From Gammaproteobacteria bacterium (GTDB lineage: Bacteria; Pseudomonadota; Gammaproteobacteria; Enterobacterales; Kangiellaceae), in NCBI GenBank assembly GCA_013372875.1, contig JABXIW010000250.1, forward strand, positions 1-5,221: a stretch of DNA of 5,221 nt, written 5' to 3'. Below, in pieces: positions 1 to 5,221 of the stretch. The position numbers and the translations under genes are program-made. Each line of letters opens with the position of its first letter. The stretch's first letter is position 1. The notes beneath the pieces were generated by a model. It was not told the DNA's origin. It worked only from the letters and a program-made list of their open reading frames with translations, and ran no database searches.

Positions 1-652
1 CTAACACGGCACCAATGATCTTCACTGCGGCGATCGTCACTAAAGTGATCATCATGACGAATAGGTAATCGTAAAAGCTGGTATTGAAGCCACGCACGCG
101 AGCAATATCTGGGCTGATACACGTGAGCAAAATGCGATTAAATGTTGGAATCAGCAGCAGCAGGATGATCAAGCAGCTCACTGCAAGCAACGTGATGTCT
201 CTATCGGTCACCGTCAAAATCGAACCAAACAGTACGTTTTCTAGCATGTGTATGTTGATCTTACGTGCGACGTACATCAGCAACGCCGCCCCGACCGCCA
301 GAGCTAACGCCAGAAATACACCGACCAACGTGTCATAAGGTACATTGGTGCGATTTCTCACGAAGTGCAGCAGCAACGCAAAGATCATGCAGAAGCTAAA
401 CAACCCTATGATTGGGTTTTCTGGCGGTTCACCAAGTAAAACACCAATAGCGATACCCGTCAGTGCTGCGTGGCCTACTGCTTCGGAGAAAAACGCCAAA
501 CGCTTAGCAATCACTAATGTGCCCAGCCCGCCGAGTAGCGGCCCCAAAATCAGCGCAGCGACCATCGCGTTCACCATAAAAGCGTACGCAAAGCTGTCGC
601 TCAACCATCCAGCGTCTACACCACTCATCGCCAGTGCTCGTAACCACTCCAT
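1..652 (-). CDS. Metal ABC transporter permease, ABC-3 (ZnuB/MntB-type) family, C-terminus cut by window edge
   Basis: Inner-membrane channel subunit of the metal importer encoded by the two genes upstream. The first 217 residues are visible; the family is usually about 260-300 residues, so the last part lies beyond position 1. Several hydrophobic segments alternate with short loops, roughly at residues 21-48, 57-73, 81-97, 107-127, 153-169 and 193-217. The stretch SEAVGHAAL (56-64) matches the family's conserved 'isdalsHavL' region, and PDIARVRGF (181-189), followed by a hydrophobic segment ending KIIGAVL, matches the 'peiAkarG ... vvGvlL' region near the family C-terminus. The start is ATG at 652, chosen because it overlaps the ATPase stop by one base (TAATG) and has a GGAGG seven bases upstream. 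Family assignment is firm. The metal (Zn, Mn or Fe) cannot be read from the permease. No frameshift is seen in the visible part. Confidence 0.93.
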   Translation of the reverse strand, partial: MEWLRALAMSGVDAGWLSDSFAYAFMVNAMVAALILGPLLGGLGTLVIAKRLAFFSEAVGHAALTGIAIGVLLGEPPENPIIGLFSFCMIFALLLHFVRNRTNVPYDTLVGVFLALALAVGAALLMYVARKINIHMLENVLFGSILTVTDRDITLLAVSCLIILLLLIPTFNRILLTCISPDIARVRGFNTSFYDYLFVMMITLVTIAAVKIIGAVL

Positions 653-1386
653 TACGCCGCCTCCGCTTTGGTTGTGTAGTGCTTAAATAGTGTTTCAATA
701 CGATCTGGGCTCAGAACATCCGAGTGGTGTCCGGACGCCACAATCTGACGATTAACAACGTGCACTTCTGCATCTAAGCGACGCACCGCAGTGACATCAT
801 GATGAACCGCTAACACCGTTTTGCCCTGCGCGACAACTTCATGTATCAACCCTTCAAGGTAACGCACACCTTGCTCGTCCATCCCTGTTGTAGGCTCATC
901 CAACACCAATAAGCTTGGGTCATCTAACAAAGCCTGAGCGAACAACACACGCTGTTGCTCACCACCAGAAAGTTGCCCCATACGACGATCTGAGCGAGCG
1001 GCCATGCCGACGCGATCTAATTGCGCCAGCGCACGTTGTGTTTGTTTGGTTTTACTGCGCCAGAATAGTGGGATTCGTGTTTGGTTCAGCAACACAAAAT
1101 CCATCACCGTTAGCGGTAAGCTGGCTTCAAACATCGCTTTTTGAGGAACATAACCAACGTTTCCGCCAAGCTTATTGTGAGTCTTATTCGGCCAGTGAAC
1201 GGAAATGTCGCCAGTAAAAGGCGTAAGTCCAAGTACGGAGCGCAACAACGAGGTTTTTCCTCCACCATTTGGACCCATGATCACATGGCACTTGCCCGGC
1301 TCGAAGGTTGTCGTGACATTTTGCAATATCACGTTGTCACCGTATTGGAGACTTAAATTATCTATCGAGATAGAAGGACCAAGCAT
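652..1386 (-). CDS. Metal ABC transporter ATP-binding protein (ZnuC/MntA/TroB-type)
   Basis: Cytoplasmic ATPase that powers metal import with the adjacent permease and solute-binding protein. It has 244 residues, normal for the family. All nucleotide-binding motifs are present in order: Walker A GPNGGGKT (38-45), Q-loop glutamine Q82 in GYVPQ, ABC signature LSGGEQQR (139-146), Walker B LLVLDEP (159-165) with catalytic E164, D-loop near GMD (168-170), and the switch histidine H196 in AVHHD. It should therefore be active. The VPQ and HHD wording is typical of the zinc/manganese subfamily rather than cobalt or sugar importers. The start is ATG at 1386, overlapping the solute-binding protein's TAA by one base and preceded by AGGAGA. 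The stop overlaps the permease start in the same way. It is ZnuC-like, but without a match to a characterised locus I give no gene symbol. Confidence 0.96.
   Translation of the reverse strand: MLGPSISIDNLSLQYGDNVILQNVTTTFEPGKCHVIMGPNGGGKTSLLRSVLGLTPFTGDISVHWPNKTHNKLGGNVGYVPQKAMFEASLPLTVMDFVLLNQTRIPLFWRSKTKQTQRALAQLDRVGMAARSDRRMGQLSGGEQQRVLFAQALLDDPSLLVLDEPTTGMDEQGVRYLEGLIHEVVAQGKTVLAVHHDVTAVRRLDAEVHVVNRQIVASGHHSDVLSPDRIETLFKHYTTKAEAA
660..664 (-). promoter_or_regulatory. Shine-Dalgarno GGAGG for the permease
   Basis: On the minus strand GGAGG lies seven bases before the ATG at 652, inside the last codons of the ATPase gene. It supports this start and gives the permease its own ribosome loading site in addition to the TAATG stop-start overlap. 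Confidence 0.75.
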
Positions 1387-2312
1387 TACGCTTTCTCCTG
1401 TGCGTGTTTGCTTGCCACGAACTTCATCGCTTCAATCAAGGTCTCAACGTTTTCGCGCATCTCAACTTCCACTTTGTTCGCTTCGTATTCCCCATGCGTC
1501 ATGTGAGAAAAACGGTAGAGCTTAACTCCTGTCGCTTCTTCGATGGTATCAACAAAGCGATTTGGCATATTCAGCTCGTAAAACAACACATCAATGCCAG
1601 ATCGTTTGATCTTCTCGATCGTCTCTTGCAGTTGGCTCGCGCTCGGCTCCACGCCATGAGCTGGCTCAATCACTGCGGCAACATCCACACCAAACTCTTG
1701 CAGAATGTAGCCGTATGCGTTGTGCGTTGTCGCAACCTTCATACCCGCCGTGTCCAACTCGCCCAACGACAACATGGCATCACGTTTCATCATGCGAAAA
1801 GTTTTAGCGTATTGACGCGCGTTTTTACGGTAGAAATCGGCATTGTCAGGGTCGAGCTTGCTCAACTCGCTCGCGATGGTATAAACCTTTTGAATCGTTG
1901 TTGAGAGCCCAACGAACGTATGTGGATTCACCGCGCCTTGCCCGACTGATTGTCCCATTGCTGGCAATAGCGGAACTTCTTTGTTGGCTTCAATGACAAC
2001 GAGATCATCACGTTGCGATGCGTAGATCACCTTCAATGCAAAATCATCATGGCCAATACCATTCACCACAATGACATCCATTTCATTGAGACGTTTTAGA
2101 TCATTCGGTTGCGGTAAGTAGTTATGTGGATTAAAACCAGCATCCACCAGCGGCAAGATTTCCGCTTTGTCACCAACAACAGCGTGCACATAGCTGAAAT
2201 AAGGCTGAAGCGTGATACCAATTTTCATTTTGTCACTCGCGAAACTGGACGTGCTAGCGACCAATAAAGCGCAAGATGCAAACATGGAACGTAAAAGCGA
2301 ACGTGTGATCAT
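1386..2312 (-). CDS. Metal ABC transporter substrate-binding protein (cluster A-I, ZnuA/TroA family)
   Basis: Periplasmic receptor that captures a divalent metal and delivers it to the permease. It has 308 residues, normal for the family. An N-terminal signal peptide (about residues 1-25) ends near SSFA|SD. Expected metal ligands are visible: H63 in GFNPHNYLPQP, H131 in NPHTF, and H197 in TTHNAYGYILQEFGV. E246 in VLFYELN lies in the strand that follows the 'EPSASQLQETIEKIK' type helix. Where TroA-type proteins carry the fourth ligand, an aspartate, this protein reads YRFSHMTHGEYE with H270 and H273, so a histidine may replace it. The His-rich flexible loop typical of E. coli-type ZnuA is absent between residues 110 and 130. 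A His-rich set of ligands would favour zinc, but Mn or Fe cannot be excluded. The start ATG at 2312 has a weak AAAGAA upstream. An in-frame ATG at residue 10 would also leave a signal peptide. Confidence 0.93.
   Translation of the reverse strand: MITRSLLRSMFASCALLVASTSSFASDKMKIGITLQPYFSYVHAVVGDKAEILPLVDAGFNPHNYLPQPNDLKRLNEMDVIVVNGIGHDDFALKVIYASQRDDLVVIEANKEVPLLPAMGQSVGQGAVNPHTFVGLSTTIQKVYTIASELSKLDPDNADFYRKNARQYAKTFRMMKRDAMLSLGELDTAGMKVATTHNAYGYILQEFGVDVAAVIEPAHGVEPSASQLQETIEKIKRSGIDVLFYELNMPNRFVDTIEEATGVKLYRFSHMTHGEYEANKVEVEMRENVETLIEAMKFVASKHAQEKA
1394..1399 (-). promoter_or_regulatory. Shine-Dalgarno AGGAGA for the ABC ATPase
   Basis: AGGAGA on the minus strand sits seven bases before the ATG at 1386, within the final codons of the solute-binding protein gene. 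It fixes the ATPase start and shows that translation can start anew at the one-base overlap. Confidence 0.75.
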
Positions 2313-2334
2313 AATATGTATTCTTTGAATTGAG

Positions 2335-2889
2335 TTAAGTGTGCGAAGGGTGAGCAGAAGATGGAGAAGAGAGAATTAGCTGTTGCCACCCCTGTTGATG
2401 ACGATGGCTTTCTTCGCTCAATGTTGGGGTTGGCGCAAAACCATGGGCATCAATTAGCCAAATGTCGGCGTGGCTTTGACGACTATCTAGAATCATTGAA
2501 GCCGCCCCTTGCTCACTCTGTCTGATGCCCAAATAGATCCCGTCACCAATGCTCTGCCATTGATGCGAACCTTTACGCTTCCAGTTTTGATCTTGAACAA
2601 AGGGAGCAATCCACAGTGACGCCATCTCTTCCGTATCTGGCCAAGTACCGGACTCTGCGTGTAAATCGCGCAGTTCTTCATGCGCCAGTTTTAGCTCGGC
2701 AATCAAACCGAGCTCTTCTTGGTGCAAGTCCGTGATTCGAATTTGATGAGAAAGCACTTCAGAATGGGGAGAATCAACTTGGTGCAGAGGCATCAAAACA
2801 CTGGCGCAAGCAAGAATACCAGCGATGGTAAGTGCCACCCATTTTCCTTCTCGGCTACCGTTATCGGGACGAACTTTTTGTGTGATCAT
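2335..2889 (-). CDS. Membrane-anchored histidine-rich periplasmic protein, DUF6162-like
   Basis: Function unknown. The 184-residue protein has a charged N-terminus (KVRPDNGSREGK), one hydrophobic segment (about 17-35) and then a soluble region that should face the periplasm. No clear cleavage site is seen, so I read it as a signal anchor. Residues 44-79 are rich in Leu, Glu and His and look helical or coiled-coil. The middle carries tryptophan motifs (LWIAPF 92-97, NWKRKG 102-107, HQWQ 109-112) and GDGIYLGIR (116-123). Thirteen histidines are present, several at the C-terminus (H162, H164, H180, H183), which would suit metal binding. I recall small proteins annotated DUF6162 sitting beside metal ABC transporter genes, and the context fits, but the family name is from memory. 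Its ATG overlaps the upstream stop as ATGA, and its TAA is 22 bases before the solute-binding protein. It may be a metal chaperone or docking partner for that protein (inference). Confidence 0.82.
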   Translation of the reverse strand: MITQKVRPDNGSREGKWVALTIAGILACASVLMPLHQVDSPHSEVLSHQIRITDLHQEELGLIAELKLAHEELRDLHAESGTWPDTEEMASLWIAPFVQDQNWKRKGSHQWQSIGDGIYLGIRQSEQGAASMILDSRQSHADIWLIDAHGFAPTPTLSEESHRHQQGWQQLILSSPSSAHPSHT

Positions 2890-3206
2890 TTCTCTTTCAG
2901 CTCAACCACATCCACTTCAACTGGGCTTTCATGACCGGCATCGAAAACCAAGTAGAAATCAGTCTCTGGATGAGAAAACTCGGCAATAGAACGCTTGTCT
3001 GTTCTGACTTTGGCGATGAGGTTATCTTCGTAGTCGTACATTTCGACATCGTAATCAATCGCGGTTGAGCCATCAGAGTAGCCAGTTTCACAAATCACTT
3101 TATCTTGAGATAAATGACAACTCATTAGAGGAAAGTGAGCAGAAGCATGAAAGGAAGAAAATCCAGCCAATAGCAGAGCAGCTTTAAGAATAGAAGTGTT
3201 GTTCAT
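2886..3206 (-). CDS. Small secreted acidic protein, function unknown
   Basis: I do not recognise a named family. The 106-residue product has a clear Sec signal peptide: hydrophobic ILKAALLLAGF (6-16), then SSFHASA, with likely cleavage after A23. The mature chain would be about 83 residues and start with HFPLMSCHL, so histidine would be its first residue. C30 and C39 are the only mature cysteines and could form a disulfide. The rest is strongly acidic and beta-rich in appearance (DYDVEMYDYEDN 51-62, then FYLVFDAGHESPVEVDVVELKEK at the end), suggesting a small Ig-like or beta-sandwich fold. It follows the hairpin at 3221-3240 and its stop overlaps the next start as ATGA, so it is probably translationally coupled to the His-rich protein. 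Its place between a DUF4198 gene and a metal importer suggests a periplasmic metal-binding or copper/nickel/zinc chaperone role (inference). The start has a modest GGAA nine or so bases upstream. Confidence 0.82.
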   Translation of the reverse strand: MNNTSILKAALLLAGFSSFHASAHFPLMSCHLSQDKVICETGYSDGSTAIDYDVEMYDYEDNLIAKVRTDKRSIAEFSHPETDFYLVFDAGHESPVEVDVVELKEK

Positions 3207-3220
3207 GTTGATTCCAAAAT

Positions 3221-3240
3221 GGCTCAGCGCTTGCTGAGCC
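3221..3240 (-). terminator. Intergenic perfect hairpin, possible attenuator or mRNA processing/stability element
   Basis: On the minus strand GGCTCAGC-AAGC-GCTGAGCC forms an 8-bp perfect stem (six G-C pairs) with a 4-base loop. It lies in the 42-base gap between the DUF4198 stop and the small secreted protein's start, and is followed by ATTTTGG. The U-run is only four long and broken, so full termination is doubtful. A partial terminator, or a stem protecting the upstream mRNA, would set different levels for the two halves of the operon. On the plus strand it is followed by TAATTCG and lacks a T-run. The hairpin is certain in sequence; its role is inferred. Confidence 0.5.
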
Positions 3241-3248
3241 TAATTCGA

Positions 3249-4079
3249 TTAGTTGAGTAGAGTTTCAAACGTTAGGTGTACATTCGCGCTGGTTTTGTCA
3301 GCTAATGGGTGATTGTTCAACTCACCTTTGTAGTTCGCTTTCATTAGATAGCGCCCTGCCACGTCTGGCGTAAAAGTAATTTTTCCGTCTTTATCACTCA
3401 CCACGTCAATTTGCTCTTGATGGTTGCGATACAACGTACCTTCACGCGTGATCTCTGCCGTCACACCTTGTTGAGGTTTGCCATCGAAGAAGAACTGGAA
3501 CGTCACCGCTTCACCTTCAATGATGTCAGATGGGTGAGTCAGCGGTTTTAGCTCTAGCAATTTGCCTTCAATTTCTAACGCTTTTTCTGTTGGTTTACCG
3601 ACCGTGATGTAGCTTTCTGCGCCGGTGTAGCTTAGCTGAGTCACCACATCACGCGTTTTTTCCGGTAGCACATCAGCGCGCTCAGCTTTATTGGCTCTAA
3701 CCCACTTCACAGTATCGCGGCGACCTGCTTTGTACTGGGTGTAGTAGCTTGGCTCATTGTTGATCGCAACCTTATGCGTGCCCTCTTCAACAAAGAAGAA
3801 ATCGAACATCGAACGACGCTTACCGCGTATTACAAAGTTCGGACGCTCAGAGCGGCCATCCGGCATGATGACAAAAGCTTGTTCGCTACCTGCTGGCTTA
3901 TCGAATACAAATGTGCCATGAGAAGCAGTCACATCGAACGTGAGCCAATCACCACCTTCTTTAGAAACGGTAAAGTGCGAAGGCAAAACCCAACGAGGAT
4001 GCGCTTGTGCCGTTGTCGCTGCAGCTAATCCCATTGCCATTACGCTTGCTAACGCCACTGCTTTCATTTTGGTTTTCAT
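3249..4079 (-). CDS. Periplasmic DUF4198 (NikM-like) domain protein
   Basis: A secreted 276-residue protein of the DUF4198 family, whose members often sit beside nickel, cobalt or other metal uptake and TonB-dependent receptor genes; the biochemical role is unsettled. The signal peptide spans residues 1-26 (MKTKMK, hydrophobic core, TTAQA) with cleavage expected before H27, so the mature protein would begin HPRWVLPSHF, a family hallmark. DVTASHGTF (49-57) is the second typical motif. The C-terminal part (about 180-276) looks like an Ig-like or carboxypeptidase-regulatory domain: THPSDIIEGEAVTFQFFFDG, KPQQGVTAEI, then DKDGKITFTPDVAGRYLMKA. There are eight histidines and no cysteine. The start at 4079 is preferred over the in-frame ATG at residue 5 because AGAAGGA sits seven bases upstream. 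The gene follows DUF2271 by 15 bases and precedes the hairpin. It may bind or buffer metal in the periplasm for the importer (inference). Confidence 0.92.
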   Translation of the reverse strand: MKTKMKAVALASVMAMGLAAATTAQAHPRWVLPSHFTVSKEGGDWLTFDVTASHGTFVFDKPAGSEQAFVIMPDGRSERPNFVIRGKRRSMFDFFFVEEGTHKVAINNEPSYYTQYKAGRRDTVKWVRANKAERADVLPEKTRDVVTQLSYTGAESYITVGKPTEKALEIEGKLLELKPLTHPSDIIEGEAVTFQFFFDGKPQQGVTAEITREGTLYRNHQEQIDVVSDKDGKITFTPDVAGRYLMKANYKGELNNHPLADKTSANVHLTFETLLN

Positions 4080-4086
4080 GGTTGTA

Positions 4087-4093
4087 TCCTTCT
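4087..4093 (-). promoter_or_regulatory. Shine-Dalgarno AGAAGGA for the DUF4198 gene
   Basis: AGAAGGA lies seven bases before the ATG at 4079 and just after the DUF2271 stop codon (TGA at 4097-4095). The spacing decides for the first of two in-frame ATG codons. Confidence 0.8.
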
Positions 4094-4094
4094 A

Positions 4095-4634
4095 TCACTT
4101 AACTTGGTAATTGACGGTGATGACCCCCGTCTCTTGAGTTGGTTTGAGTTGGTAGCGCACCTCACTGTCCGCTAATGTCATTTTTTGGCGCAAGTAGTTG
4201 CGACCACCGTGTTCACGAACGACCTCAACATGTAAGGTATAGTCACCTTGCTCAAGGCGTTCGCCTGCGTCGTTAGTACCATCCCAAACAAATCGATACA
4301 GCCCAGCAGGGCGAGTCGCAGACGTCACAGCGTCAATCAGATCGCGATCATAACGACCTACTTTTCGCCACCAGCTGCGCATGTCTTTGAGCCACTCATC
4401 CTTACCGACCCAAAGCTGAATGGTTTTAACAGATTGACGTTGTTCATCTTCAACCCACACTGCGACGTAAGGACGGGCGTACATTGAGGTATCGATCTTT
4501 GGCAATTCAAACTCAAAGTCGATTTTGGCGGCATCAGGTAAAGGCGCAGCCAAAACTGGCCATGGAGCTAAAGCCGCAACTAACGCCGCTTTGCAAAATA
4601 GGTTTTGGCGAAGTAACTTGCCTGTGTTCAACAT
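4095..4634 (-). CDS. Secreted DUF2271 protein with flavinylation-like motif
   Basis: A 179-residue periplasmic protein of the DUF2271 family. The signal peptide runs to about A29 (KLLRQ, hydrophobic AALVAALAPWPVLA), leaving a mature start APLPDAAK. Family features are ARPYVAVWVEDE (54-64), QLWVGKDEWLKDMRSWWRK (73-91), DAVTSATR (101-108) and a FlgD-Ig-like strand pair around FVWDGTNDAGERL and GDYTLHVEV (115-138). DAVTSAT resembles the D-x-x-[ST]-[GS]-A-T site at which ApbE links FMN to a threonine in RnfG/NqrC-type FMN-binding domains; T107 would be the acceptor. If so, this is a periplasmic flavoprotein taking electrons from, or giving them to, the PepSY membrane protein encoded 23 bases upstream. 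The start is placed at 4634 rather than the upstream ATG at 4820, because the longer frame has no signal peptide at its N-terminus and would overlap the PepSY gene by over 160 bases. The family is confident; flavinylation is inferred. Confidence 0.88.
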   Translation of the reverse strand: MLNTGKLLRQNLFCKAALVAALAPWPVLAAPLPDAAKIDFEFELPKIDTSMYARPYVAVWVEDEQRQSVKTIQLWVGKDEWLKDMRSWWRKVGRYDRDLIDAVTSATRPAGLYRFVWDGTNDAGERLEQGDYTLHVEVVREHGGRNYLRQKMTLADSEVRYQLKPTQETGVITVNYQVK

Positions 4635-4657
4635 AAGCTTTTCTCTACAACTGGCTG

Positions 4658-5221
4658 TTAAGGCACAGCAACAAAATAAATGACGAGCGACAGCAAGGAG
4701 CCAAAGCTCATCCACTGTAGTGATGTTCTGAACGTCTTTTTCTTCGGCAATAACAGGCATACACCGGTCAGGACGAAAAACACCATCAGCAGCGCAGTGA
4801 TGTCGATAAACCACTTCCAAACATCACCACTGTTACGACCTTTATGCAGATCATTCAGCAGTGCGATCGCACCATAATTGGTGGTTTCAATATCGGCGTC
4901 GCCAGTGGTCATATCAACGAAAACCGTAGCGTTATAACCGGGCCCTTTGAAATCCAGAGAGAGCTCGCCAAGCACCAATTCACCTTGCTCCACTTCGGTG
5001 TAAACGTCCAAAGCAGATGGAGTGCCACGTAAAGCCACTTCTTGGGTCAAAAAGTCAATCAGTGCAACGCGGTTTGGCTGGAAGCTTTCGCCGTTCAAAA
5101 ACAAGGTCTGCGGCGGGATGATGATGGTGTGCTGTTGAATGATGGGTTCTTTTCGCTCAAACAGCTCAGGACGATTTAGCGTGATGCCAGTGAGCGCAAA
5201 AAATAGCGTCACCAATAAAAG
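4658..5221 (-). CDS. PepSY-associated transmembrane protein, N-terminus cut by window edge
   Basis: Inner-membrane protein of the PepSY_TM type; such proteins often accompany DUF2271 proteins or TonB-dependent receptors and are suspected to be part of transmembrane electron transfer. The 187 visible residues begin inside the first membrane segment (LLLVTLFFALTGITLN), so roughly 20-40 residues, including the true start, lie beyond 5221. The TTG at 5215 is an internal leucine codon, not a convincing start. A periplasmic region follows (about 17-133), with the PepSY-like part TGDADIETTNYGAIALLNDL, then the family motif LHKGR (125-129) and NSGDVWKWFID. Two more membrane segments are at about 136-158, ending LLLPKKK, and 168-186. 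H126 is the conserved histidine, a possible haem or cofactor ligand (inference). The stop is 23 bases before the DUF2271 start, consistent with one operon. Nothing visible is broken. Confidence 0.88.
   Translation of the reverse strand, partial: LLLVTLFFALTGITLNRPELFERKEPIIQQHTIIIPPQTLFLNGESFQPNRVALIDFLTQEVALRGTPSALDVYTEVEQGELVLGELSLDFKGPGYNATVFVDMTTGDADIETTNYGAIALLNDLHKGRNSGDVWKWFIDITALLMVFFVLTGVCLLLPKKKTFRTSLQWMSFGSLLSLVIYFVAVP

Noticed and set aside
84..686. Plus-strand open frames of 84 and 113 residues over the permease
   Set aside because: They are antisense to a confident ABC-3 permease, and their proteins are low in hydrophobic or family features. They reflect codon bias of the real gene.
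915..1904. Plus-strand open frames (up to 166 residues) over the ATPase and solute-binding protein genes
   Set aside because: They are antisense to genes with intact catalytic and ligand motifs, and show no plausible domain or good ribosome site.
2313..2334. A separate promoter or Zur/Fur box just before the solute-binding protein gene
   Set aside because: Only 22 bases separate the genes, and I see no convincing -35/-10 pair or dyad operator. Readthrough from upstream is simpler.
2493..3091. Minus-strand alternative frames of 62 and 64 residues inside the DUF6162-like and small secreted protein genes
   Set aside because: They sit wholly inside frames with signal or anchor sequences and operon-style overlaps, and have no features of their own.
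4635..4820. Longer frame for the DUF2271 gene starting at ATG 4820 (241 residues)
   Set aside because: The extension overlaps the PepSY gene, reads as a Cys-rich non-family sequence, and would bury the clear signal peptide that begins at 4634.
5213..5215. TTG at 5215 as the start of the PepSY protein
   Set aside because: The frame continues upstream to the window edge with leucine codons, and a start here would cut the first membrane segment. The gene is better read as truncated by the window.
1..5221. The cholera-type ZrgABCDE zinc system or a classical znuABC locus
   Set aside because: I recall the Zrg system as having a His-rich DUF2796 protein, which is absent here. Classical znu loci have znuA divergent from znuCB, while here all three genes run the same way with extra secreted partners.

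Overview
The window looks like a chromosomal segment of a marine gammaproteobacterium, most likely a Vibrio or close relative. This rests on moderate G+C, codon use, and the style of the proteins and gene order; no marker gene fixes the genus. All eight genes lie on the minus strand, packed end to end, so transcription runs from the right edge (5221) to the left edge (1). The first and last genes are cut by the window edges. No RNA gene, mobile element, CRISPR array or gene-free stretch over 300 bases is present.

In transcription order, the first block holds three extracytoplasmic genes: a PepSY-associated transmembrane protein (4658-5221, N-terminus missing), a secreted DUF2271 protein (4095-4634) and a secreted DUF4198/NikM-like protein (3249-4079). 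A 42-base gap with a perfect 8-bp hairpin (3221-3240) follows. The second block holds a small secreted protein of unknown function (2886-3206), a membrane-anchored histidine-rich protein resembling DUF6162 (2335-2889), and a complete-looking cluster A-I metal ABC importer: solute-binding protein (1386-2312), ATPase (652-1386) and ABC-3 permease (1-652, C-terminus missing). Junctions in the second block are very tight (ATGA and TAATG overlaps), which suggests translational coupling.

Together the genes read as a metal-acquisition operon. The ABC importer carries a divalent metal (zinc, manganese or iron class) across the inner membrane. Two of the upstream secreted proteins are predicted to start with histidine after signal peptide removal, and the anchored protein carries 13 histidines, so all three could bind metal in the periplasm. 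The DUF2271 protein carries DAVTSAT, which resembles the motif where ApbE attaches FMN to RnfG/NqrC-type proteins. With the PepSY transmembrane partner this suggests a possible extracytoplasmic redox module, perhaps a metal reductase, feeding the importer. That coupling is the most interesting idea in the window and is inference. The operon promoter, any outer-membrane receptor and any metal regulator site would lie beyond the right edge.
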